Source: Mycobacterium kyorinense
GTDB taxonomy: Bacteria; Actinomycetota; Actinomycetes; Mycobacteriales; Mycobacteriaceae
Assembly (NCBI RefSeq): GCF_002101735.1
Contig: NZ_LQPE01000147.1
Span: 43,770-107,769, forward strand
Reading direction: 5' to 3'
Length of the DNA: 64,000 nt
Shown: positions 33,576-40,402 of the stretch, piece after piece
Numbering within the stretch: position 1 is the first letter of the stretch
How the letters are laid out: each line of letters starts with the position of its first letter
Program-made: the position numbers and the translations under genes
Notes under the pieces: model-generated
Database searches by the model: none
Seen by the model: the letters and a program-made list of their open reading frames with translations, nothing else
Told to the model about the DNA's origin: nothing

Positions 33576-34445
33576 CTGGACCGCGATCGTGGTGTCGATC
33601 TGCCGCATGGGACGAATCAACGCCTCCTGCGTAAACGACGCAAGCAATTCGCCCTCTTCGGTGTGCACCATGCCGCGGATGTACGACATTCCCGCACCCA
33701 CCTGAGTGCTTTCGTGCGAGTACAGCAGCCAGCCGTCCCAGCGCACCGGTTCGTGGAAGCTGACCGTGACCGTCATCGGCGCCGTCGACACCGTCAGGTG
33801 CGACTGGCTGGTGCCGATACCCGCGTGCGCCCGCATCGTGGTCGAGATGCCCAGGTGGCCCGTGAAGTACGCGAGCAACGCCTTGGCCAGGTCGTCGCGC
33901 GTCGGGATCGGGTCGTAGTGCAGCCATGCGTACAACTCCGGCGGGCCCACCTCGTCGGGGCTGTTGACGTCGACGACGTCGACCAGCCGCAGCTCCCGAC
34001 CGGCCATCGGCATCTCCGAGGGGTTCGCCTCGGCGGGCCCGGCCACCTCCGGCCGCGGAATGTGGTGGCGGATGACGTCCGGTGACGGGACGTCGGCCAG
34101 CACCGTCATGGTCACGCACCGGCGCCCGTTCTGCATGGCCGCCACGACCGCCGTGGCCGTCGACCGGCCCTCGTGCACCACGTCGATCTCGAATTCGACC
34201 GGCGGTCCGACGACGACAGCACGGACAAACACCGCGTGCGCGGATCGCACCGACTTTTCCGGAAACCGTTTGGCCACAGCGACAATCGCCTGTGCAAGCA
34301 CCTGGGTGCCTTCCACTACCTGGCGCTCGTCGGCTCCGGCGAGCCCGGTGTCGGCGACAAACCGGTTGTCACCGTCGGCGCGCACGTCGAACAAATCAAG
34401 CAGGCCCGTGACGGACCACTGGGTCTGATCGGCATCGGTGGTCAT
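33564..34445 (-). CDS. Acyl-CoA thioesterase II-like (TesB, double hotdog)
   Basis: The 293-residue protein has two hotdog halves. The first contains VVEGTQVLAQAIVAVAKRFP and SVRSAHAVFVRAVVVGPPVE. The second has the TesB-typical AHAGIGTSQSHLTVSTAPM and WLLYSHESTQVGAGMSYIRG, with Asp replaced around the usual catalytic site, so activity is not assured. It should remove CoA from an acyl intermediate. It starts 5 bases before operator B and diverges from the SRPBCC gene. Confidence 0.8.
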   Translation of the reverse strand: MTTDADQTQWSVTGLLDLFDVRADGDNRFVADTGLAGADERQVVEGTQVLAQAIVAVAKRFPEKSVRSAHAVFVRAVVVGPPVEFEIDVVHEGRSTATAVVAAMQNGRRCVTMTVLADVPSPDVIRHHIPRPEVAGPAEANPSEMPMAGRELRLVDVVDVNSPDEVGPPELYAWLHYDPIPTRDDLAKALLAYFTGHLGISTTMRAHAGIGTSQSHLTVSTAPMTVTVSFHEPVRWDGWLLYSHESTQVGAGMSYIRGMVHTEEGELLASFTQEALIRPMRQIDTTIAVQSRL

Positions 34446-34449
34446 GGCC

Positions 34450-34482
34450 TACAGCGTGACACTTTAAGGCATATATGTAAAG
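34450..34482. promoter_or_regulatory. Island operator B between tesB-like and SRPBCC genes
   Basis: ACAGC then GTGACA, 14 bases, TGTAAAG, identical in its flanks and spacing to operator A. It fills most of the 62-base gap between the divergent starts at 34445 and 34508, so it would overlap both promoters. Confidence 0.65.
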
Positions 34483-34507
34483 CTAACCCAGGCCCCGCAC
34501 GAGAGGT

Positions 34508-34978
34508 ATGACATTGGGCATCGTCACCACCAGTTCCGAGACAGCCTTCGGCCACCCCGCCGCGGCCGTCTACGACTTCGTCACCAACCCGGCCAACTGG
34601 ACCAAGACCTATCCCGGCAGCGCCCACATTGGCGAGCTGCCCCAGGTTCCGCTGAAGATCGGCGACACCTGGGTGGAGGCGGGCCCGGCCGCTGACAAGC
34701 TGTTCACCTGGCATCTCGCCATTGCCATGCGGCCCAAGCTGTTCGTGTTCAACTCGGTCGGCCGTCTGAGCCACGACCGCGACGGCAACGGCGGCCTCGA
34801 GGGCCGCATGACGGTCGAGTATCACTTCACCAGCCCGGGGCAGGGCGTCACGCTGTTCCGGCGCACGATGACGATCGAGGCCTACAAAGAAGCCCCGCTG
34901 CCCGACATGTTTTTCCGGATCGTCAACCCCGCCAACATCGACGCCTACCACGCGGCCGTCGCGCGAGAACTCGCATGA
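34508..34978 (+). CDS. SRPBCC-fold protein
   Basis: The 156-residue polyketide-cyclase-like protein has AVYDFVTNPANWTKTYPGSA at its start and a hydrophobic cavity sheet (LFTWHLAIAMRPKLFVFNSV, MTVEYHFTSPGQGVTLFRR). Proteins of this fold bind or cyclise hydrophobic ligands. ATG at 34508 has GAGAGG directly upstream. Its stop overlaps the lactonase start (ATGA), so the two are coupled. Confidence 0.83.
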   Translation: MTLGIVTTSSETAFGHPAAAVYDFVTNPANWTKTYPGSAHIGELPQVPLKIGDTWVEAGPAADKLFTWHLAIAMRPKLFVFNSVGRLSHDRDGNGGLEGRMTVEYHFTSPGQGVTLFRRTMTIEAYKEAPLPDMFFRIVNPANIDAYHAAVARELA

Positions 34979-35787
34979 AGCCCCTGGCCAACGGATTCTG
35001 CTTCGGGGAAGGCCCGCGGTGGTTCGAGGGACTGCTTTGGTTCTCCGACATGCTCGACGAGGCCGTGCACACCGTCACCCTGAGTGGCGCGGTCACCACC
35101 TTGCCCCTGCCCGGTCACACACCGTCCGGGCTCGGCTTTCGCCCGGACGGGTCGCTGCTGATCGTCTCCGCCGAAGACCGGCAGGTGCTGCGCTACGACG
35201 GCGAAACCGTCACTCCCGTCGCCGATCTCGCCAACACGGTGCCCGCCAACCTCGGGGACATGGTCGTCGACGACGCCGGGCGCGCCTACATCGGGTCGCA
35301 GGCGTTCGAGGGCGGCGTCATCGTGCGCCTCGATCCCGACGACGCGGTCACCGTCGTCGCCAAAGACCTCGATTTCCCCAACGGGATGGTGATCACGCCG
35401 GACCGCAGGACGTTGATCGTCGCCGAGTCGATCGGCCGGCGACTCACCTCGTACACCATCGACGAGGCAGGCGCCCTACATGACCGCCGTGTTTTCGCGG
35501 ACGGACTCGACGGCCCGCCGGACGGCATAGCGCTCGACGCGCAGGGCGCAGTGTGGACGTCGATGACGCTGGCGCACCAGTTCGAGCGAATCACTCTAGG
35601 CGGCACCGTGACTCATCGCATCGACATCGGCGAGCGCGCCGCGATCGCCTGCACGCTCGGCGGGCCGGAACGCCGCACCCTGTTCCTGCTGTCGAGCGCC
35701 GATGCCTACCCCGAACGGCTCAAAGGAACCCGGCTCTGCCAGCTCGACACAGTGACCGTCGACGTCCCGGGCGCCGGCCTGCCCTGA
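34975..35787 (+). CDS. SMP-30/gluconolactonase-family lactonase
   Basis: The 270-residue beta-propeller begins with FCFGEGPRWFEGLLWFSDML, where the Glu of GEGPRW is a metal ligand. Other conserved parts are PSGLGFRPDGSLLIV, DLDFPNGMVITPDRRTLIVA with the Asn metal ligand, and DGPPDGIALDAQGAVWTS with the Asp. It should hydrolyse a lactone, which is the product type expected from a Baeyer-Villiger enzyme acting on a cyclic ketone. Confidence 0.87.
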   Translation: MKPLANGFCFGEGPRWFEGLLWFSDMLDEAVHTVTLSGAVTTLPLPGHTPSGLGFRPDGSLLIVSAEDRQVLRYDGETVTPVADLANTVPANLGDMVVDDAGRAYIGSQAFEGGVIVRLDPDDAVTVVAKDLDFPNGMVITPDRRTLIVAESIGRRLTSYTIDEAGALHDRRVFADGLDGPPDGIALDAQGAVWTSMTLAHQFERITLGGTVTHRIDIGERAAIACTLGGPERRTLFLLSSADAYPERLKGTRLCQLDTVTVDVPGAGLP

Positions 35788-35797
35788 AAGGTGCACC

Positions 35798-36610
35798 ATG
35801 ACCGATTCGTACTACGAACTGCTCGACGCCGACGACCAGCTCGGCGAAAAGTTCAGAGCCACGGATCTGGTGCGAAGCACCTGGTCGGCTGCCATCCAGC
35901 ACGCCGCGCCGGTGTCGGCGTTGTTGGTGCGGGCCCTCGAGCGCTACGCGCAGCGCGACGACACTCGGCTGAGCCGAGTGGTGATCGACCTCTTGGGTCC
36001 CGTACCGGCCGAGGGCGACATCTGGGTGCGCGCGCAACTCGACCGCGCTGGCAAGCAGATCGAGTTGGTCAGCGCCGAAATGCTGGGCCCCGGACCGGAC
36101 GGGCAGCCGCGGCCCGTCGCGCGCGCCAGCGGCTGGCGGCTGCAGCACCTCGACACCCAGAAGCTGGTCCGCGCCGGCGCTTCGCCGCTGCGCCCGCCGA
36201 GCGAGGCCAAAAGCCGTGACCTCGCGAAGGATTGGGATCCCAACTACGTGCACAGCCTGGACTGGCGCTGGCTCACCGAACCGCTGAACAATGGCCCCGG
36301 CGAATCCTGGATCAGGCCCACCGTCGACCTCGTCAAGGGCGAGACGATGACACCCCTGGAACGGCTGTTCGCGGTGGCCGACGACGCCAACGGCATCGGC
36401 TCCAAACTCGACATCACCAAGTGGACCTTCCTCAACACCGACCTCGTCGTGCACGTGCACCGGGTTCCCGCCGGGCAGTGGATCGGTATCCGCGCCGAAA
36501 CCAATTACGGCCCCGACGGGATCGGCACCACGATCGGCACGCTGTTCGACGAACAGGGCCTGGTCGGCGGCATCCAGCAGTCGGTGCTGGTGCGCCGACG
36601 TCCGGGCTGA
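35798..36610 (+). CDS. Thioesterase-superfamily protein (double hotdog)
   Basis: The 270-residue protein resembles mycobacterial acyl-CoA thioesterase-like proteins. The N-terminal half has HAAPVSALLVRALERYAQRD and LSRVVIDLLGPVPAEGDIWV. The C-terminal half has TPLERLFAVADDANGIGSKL and IGIRAETNYGPDGIGTTIGT, typical of the TesB-like C-terminus. It lies 10 bases after the lactonase gene and closes the three-gene plus-strand operon. It is convergent with the next P450, with 3 bases between the stops. Confidence 0.75.
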   Translation: MTDSYYELLDADDQLGEKFRATDLVRSTWSAAIQHAAPVSALLVRALERYAQRDDTRLSRVVIDLLGPVPAEGDIWVRAQLDRAGKQIELVSAEMLGPGPDGQPRPVARASGWRLQHLDTQKLVRAGASPLRPPSEAKSRDLAKDWDPNYVHSLDWRWLTEPLNNGPGESWIRPTVDLVKGETMTPLERLFAVADDANGIGSKLDITKWTFLNTDLVVHVHRVPAGQWIGIRAETNYGPDGIGTTIGTLFDEQGLVGGIQQSVLVRRRPG

Positions 36611-36613
36611 GCG

Positions 36614-37837
36614 CTACCGGACGAAGGCCGGGACCCGCTTGACGCCATGCACGAAGTTGCTGAAAAGGTAATCCGGCTCGCCGAACTCGACCCGCTGCAA
36701 ACGTTTCAGCAACTCGCGGAACAAATGCCGCAGCTCGATCTTGGCCAGCCGGTTACCCAGGCAGAAATGCGGACCGCCGCCGCCGAATCCCAAGTGCGGG
36801 TTGGGTGAGCGTCGCAGATCGAAGGTGTGCGGCTCGCCGAAGACCTTCTCGTCGCGGTTGGCCGAGCAGTAGAACAAGCCCAGCTTGTCACCGGCCTTGA
36901 TCGGTTGGCCCGCGATCTCGGTGTCGGTGCTGGCGAACCGGGCGAACTGCATCACCGGTGTGGCCCACCGCACGAATTCCTCAATGGCCAAACCGATTCG
37001 GCCGTCGAAGTCCTCCAGCAGCCAGTCGCGCTGGGCAGGGTTGGCCGCCAGCGCCATCATCGCGTGCGTCGTCGTCTGCTTGGTGGTGTCGTTGCCGGCC
37101 GAGGCCAGCAGCACCAAAAAGGCGCCCACTTCCTCGTCGGTCAACCGGTGGCCGTCGACTTCCGCGTTGACGATGCTGGTCATCAGGTCGTCGGCCGGAT
37201 GGCGCCGCCGGAACTTGGCCAACTCGATGCCGCAGGTGCTCAAGAAGATCATCTCGTCGACGGTGTCGGCGGCCCGTTCCTCGAGCGTGCTGTACTCGTC
37301 ATCGCTCATGCTGAACAGCTTTTCGGCCGCCTTGGCCACGGTTTCGCGGTCCGACGGTGCGATACCGAGCATGTCGGAGATCGTCATCATCGGCAGCCGC
37401 GCCGAGCAGGCCGCGACGAAGTCGACCTCTCCGGCGCCGACGAGATCGTCGACGACGCTGACCGCGTTCTTGTGGATCTGGTCCTCGATCAGCCGGATGT
37501 TTCGCGGGGTGAACGCCGAGCTGATCAGCTGGCGGTAGATGGTGTGCTGCGGCGGATCCATCGTCAGGAAGAACGTCGCGATGCGCTGCACCTCGGCGGG
37601 CATCGGATCGAGCGCCACCCCCTGCGCGGAGCTGAACAGCTCGGGGTGCTGGCTGGCGTAGACGATGTCCTCGCGGCGCGTCAGCGCCCAAAACCCGGGC
37701 TCCTCCACGGGAAATAGCGATGGCAGCGGCGGATGCCAGGTCAGTCCCTCGGCCGCGCGGAGTTGGGCGAAGGTGGCGTCGCGGACGGCGAACGGCTGAC
37801 TCCAGAAATCCCGCGTCGAGATGTCCGGTGTTGTCAT
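36614..37837 (-). CDS. Cytochrome P450, CYP124/125/142-like
   Basis: The 407-residue P450 has I-helix LLASAGNDTTKQTTT, EXXR in EEFVRWATP and haem loop FGGGGPHFCLG with Cys at about residue 359. FWALTRREDIVYASQHPELF and TMDPPQHTIYRQLISSAFTP are typical of the actinobacterial group that includes the sterol and methyl-branched-lipid omega-hydroxylases CYP124, CYP125 and CYP142. The group link is by motif memory and the substrate is unknown. ATG overlaps the SDR stop (ATGA). Confidence 0.88.
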   Translation of the reverse strand: MTTPDISTRDFWSQPFAVRDATFAQLRAAEGLTWHPPLPSLFPVEEPGFWALTRREDIVYASQHPELFSSAQGVALDPMPAEVQRIATFFLTMDPPQHTIYRQLISSAFTPRNIRLIEDQIHKNAVSVVDDLVGAGEVDFVAACSARLPMMTISDMLGIAPSDRETVAKAAEKLFSMSDDEYSTLEERAADTVDEMIFLSTCGIELAKFRRRHPADDLMTSIVNAEVDGHRLTDEEVGAFLVLLASAGNDTTKQTTTHAMMALAANPAQRDWLLEDFDGRIGLAIEEFVRWATPVMQFARFASTDTEIAGQPIKAGDKLGLFYCSANRDEKVFGEPHTFDLRRSPNPHLGFGGGGPHFCLGNRLAKIELRHLFRELLKRLQRVEFGEPDYLFSNFVHGVKRVPAFVR

Positions 37838-38463
37838 CGAATGTCTGGCTCCTTGCTCAATCTCGGCGCGGCGACTGGTGGGACGATCTCGACGTGCCGC
37901 AGGTGCATTCGCCCGCGGGAGCCCACCATGGCGGCGACCAGACGCCCGACGTCATCGGGCACCACCGGGCTTCCGGTCGGCGCCGAGCGGATGAGCGACG
38001 CCCGCACGCCGGTACCGATGAATTCGGCGTCCAGCGCCGCCATCCAGGTGTCCAAATCTCGCTGCGCCCCGCGCGGCGGCGGCCCGACGAGCTCGGGGCT
38101 GACCAGGATCACGTCGCCACGGCCTGCCTCGACCATCGGTGGAATCACTTGTGCCGCAAGGTGTTGCGCACCGACCCAGGAGCCGTCGCCGAGTCCCGCG
38201 CCGGTGACCAGCACGTCGACCTCGCCGACCAGATAGCGGGCAGACTCGACGAACCGGTCGATCGAGCACGTGTCGGCCAGATCCAGGTGCGCGGCGAACG
38301 CCGCCGCACCCGACACCCGTAGCCGGGTGGCCAGCCGCTCACAGATGTCGACACGGCGGGCGCCCATCAGCACGAGATCGCCGCGGCGGGCCAGTCGGCC
38401 AGCGGTAGCCAGCGCGACCGGCGAGGCGGCCTCGGTAACCACTACGGCGCGAAACTCGGTCAT
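37834..38463 (-). CDS. Degenerate short-chain dehydrogenase-like protein
   Basis: The 209-residue protein has an SDR-like overall course: RLARRGDLVLMGARRVDICE, VDVLVTGAGLGDGSWVG and GRGDVILVSPELVGPP. However, the cofactor glycine motif reads VTEAASPVALATA instead of TGxxxGxG, and no YxxxK follows the active-site serine region (the stretch is RGAQRDLDTWMAALDAEF). It may bind something else or be non-catalytic. ATG at 38463. First gene of a pair with the P450, behind operator C. Confidence 0.7.
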   Translation of the reverse strand: MTEFRAVVVTEAASPVALATAGRLARRGDLVLMGARRVDICERLATRLRVSGAAAFAAHLDLADTCSIDRFVESARYLVGEVDVLVTGAGLGDGSWVGAQHLAAQVIPPMVEAGRGDVILVSPELVGPPPRGAQRDLDTWMAALDAEFIGTGVRASLIRSAPTGSPVVPDDVGRLVAAMVGSRGRMHLRHVEIVPPVAAPRLSKEPDIR

Positions 38464-38520
38464 GACCTGCTTGTCGTAGCTAAAATCTGGGGGTCGACGA
38501 CCGTTGACGGTGGCACCAAC

Positions 38521-38552
38521 ACAGCGTGACATTTCGGCGATATTTTGTAAAG
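38521..38552. promoter_or_regulatory. Island operator C upstream of TetR 2 and the SDR-P450 pair
   Basis: ACAGC then GTGACA, 14 bases, TGTAAAG: same half-sites and spacing as A and B with a different spacer sequence. It ends only 7 bases before the TetR 2 start, so a bound regulator would block its own gene, and it lies upstream of the divergent start at 38463. Confidence 0.65.
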
Positions 38553-38559
38553 GTTGGAT

Positions 38560-39090
38560 GTGGAGACGACGTTCGCGGAAGACACCTCGACGCAGCAGCG
38601 CATCCTTGCCGCCACCGCGGAGGTGCTCGGTCGCAACGGCAAGCGCAAGCTCAGCCTGTCCGACGTCGCGACCCAGGCCGGCGTCTCCCGCCCGACGCTG
38701 TATCGCTGGTTCCCGTCCAAAGAGGAACTGCTGTCGGCGTTTTCGCGTTACGAGCGGCAAGTGTTCGACAGGGGCCTGGCCCAGGCGACGGCCGGCCTGA
38801 AGGGCGTCGACAAGCTGGACGCCGCGCTGCGCTTCATGGTGGAGTACCAGTACTCCTATACCGGTGTGCGGATGGTCGACATCGAGCCCGAACACGTCAT
38901 CGCCGAGCTCTCCCGGATCCTGCCTCCGATGCGGGCGGGTCTCCAGCGGCTGATGCCCGGGCCCGGCGGCGCGGTGAAGGCGGCGACGGCGATCCGGGTG
39001 GCGATCTCGCATTACATCGTGCGCAGCGACGACGCCGACCAATTCCTCGCCCAGCTGCGGCACGCCGTGGGAATCAGTCGCCGGGACTGA
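38560..39090 (+). CDS. TetR-family regulator 2 of the island
   Basis: About 176 residues, with helix-turn-helix LSLSDVATQAGVSRPTLYRW and ligand domain LDAALRFMVEYQYSYTGVRM. It is a close paralogue of TetR 1, with the same recognition helix and the shared GAVKAATAIRVA and DQFLAQLRHAVG segments. GTG at 38560 has AAAGG 6 bases upstream, and a TTG at 38554 is an alternative. Its end overlaps the convergent FAD oxidase by 17 bases, which is the right edge of the island. Confidence 0.87.
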   Translation: METTFAEDTSTQQRILAATAEVLGRNGKRKLSLSDVATQAGVSRPTLYRWFPSKEELLSAFSRYERQVFDRGLAQATAGLKGVDKLDAALRFMVEYQYSYTGVRMVDIEPEHVIAELSRILPPMRAGLQRLMPGPGGAVKAATAIRVAISHYIVRSDDADQFLAQLRHAVGISRRD

Positions 39091-40402
39091 ACAGCACCGC
39101 GGCGTTGAGGTAACCCGTCGGGTCGAAAGCGGCCTTGATCCGCCGCATCGCCGCAATGTCGGCCGGTTCGCGCGACATGCCGACGTAGCCGCGTTTTCGG
39201 CTGCCGACGCCGTGCTCGGAGCTGACATTGCCGCCGCAGCCCGCGATCAGCTCCATCATCGCCGCGTACACCGCGGCTTCCGCGTCGGATGTGCAGCGCA
39301 GCACGTTGAGATGCAGATTGCCCTCGCCGATATGCCCGAACAGCACCGGAACCGCGTCGGGCGCATGGCGACGGGTCAACGACGCGGCCTCCGCGGCGAA
39401 CCCGTCGACCGATGAAAGAGGAAGGGAGACATCGAATTTCAGGGGCGGTCCGTAGACGCCCAACAGCTCTGCCACCGATTCGCGCACCCGCCACAGCCGC
39501 TGCTGCGCGGCGGGGTCGACGCCGACGGCCGGCTCGCCGCACATCGCCACACCCGCGAGCGCGTCGGCCAGGCGATCGGTTTGGTCGTGGTCGGACGCGA
39601 GCTCCACCAACAGCAGCCAGTCACCATCAACTGGTGCGGCCCATGTGACCCGCCTGTCGATCAGCTCCAACGCGGCGATGCCGTCGAGATCGCGGAACAC
39701 CCGGCCGGCCTCGACCAATGCGGCCAGGTCGGAAAACCCGCACACCGCAGTCACCCGATGCGTCGGGTTGGGGTGCAGCCGCAGATCCAGTCCGGTGATG
39801 ACGCCCAGCGTTCCTTCGGCGCCGACGAACAGCGCCGGCAGGTCGTAGCCGGTGTTGTCGGCCCGCACCCGGCTATGCCGGCGCAGCACCGAGCCGTCGG
39901 GCAGCGCGACGTCCACACCGACGACCTGCTCGCCCATGTTGCCGTAGCGCACCGTGCGCAGGCCGCCGGCGTTGGTGGACGCCATCCCGCCAACGGTGGC
40001 GGTGTCGCGTGCGGACAGGTCGACACCGAACACCAGGTCGGCGGCGGCCGCGGCGCGCTGCACCGCGGCCAGCGTCGCGCCGGCGCCCACTTCGATGCGG
40101 CGTTCGGCGGTGTCGACTTTGCCGACGGCACTGAGGCGTTCGGTGGACAGCAGCACGTCGTCGTGCTCGGGTACGGTGCCGGCCACCAGCGAGGTGCGCC
40201 CGCCCTGGATCGTGACGTGCACTCCGGCGTCGCGGCAGATCCGCAGCACCTCGGCCACCTCGTCGGACGATCCCGGCCGCACCAGCGCACTGGCACGTCC
40301 CCGGTAGCGACCGGTGTGGTCGACACTGCGCGCGGCCAGCACGTCCGGATCGGCGCTGACGTGGCGGGCACCCACCACGCTGGCCAGACTCGCTAGAACC
40401 AC
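39074..40402 (-). CDS. FAD-binding oxidase, glycolate/D-lactate dehydrogenase type (Rv0161-type)
   Basis: About 442 residues of the VAO/PCMH family. The FAD-binding half has HVTIQGGRTSLVAGT, DTATVGGMASTNAGGLRTVR and NTGYDLPALFVGAEGTLGVI. The C-terminal cap has LFGHIGEGNLHLNVLRC and SSEHGVGSRKRGYV, which are standard for GlcD-like enzymes oxidising 2-hydroxy acids. GTG at 40402 overlaps the acyl-CoA dehydrogenase end by about 10 bases. The longer frame upstream is a shadow. Confidence 0.88.
   Translation of the reverse strand: MVLASLASVVGARHVSADPDVLAARSVDHTGRYRGRASALVRPGSSDEVAEVLRICRDAGVHVTIQGGRTSLVAGTVPEHDDVLLSTERLSAVGKVDTAERRIEVGAGATLAAVQRAAAAADLVFGVDLSARDTATVGGMASTNAGGLRTVRYGNMGEQVVGVDVALPDGSVLRRHSRVRADNTGYDLPALFVGAEGTLGVITGLDLRLHPNPTHRVTAVCGFSDLAALVEAGRVFRDLDGIAALELIDRRVTWAAPVDGDWLLLVELASDHDQTDRLADALAGVAMCGEPAVGVDPAAQQRLWRVRESVAELLGVYGPPLKFDVSLPLSSVDGFAAEAASLTRRHAPDAVPVLFGHIGEGNLHLNVLRCTSDAEAAVYAAMMELIAGCGGNVSSEHGVGSRKRGYVGMSREPADIAAMRRIKAAFDPTGYLNAAVLFSPGD

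Noticed and set aside
22459..39090. Prophage or integrative element
   Set aside because: No integrase, phage gene, tRNA, direct end repeats or transposase is visible. The genes are typical mycobacterial catabolic genes with matching GC.
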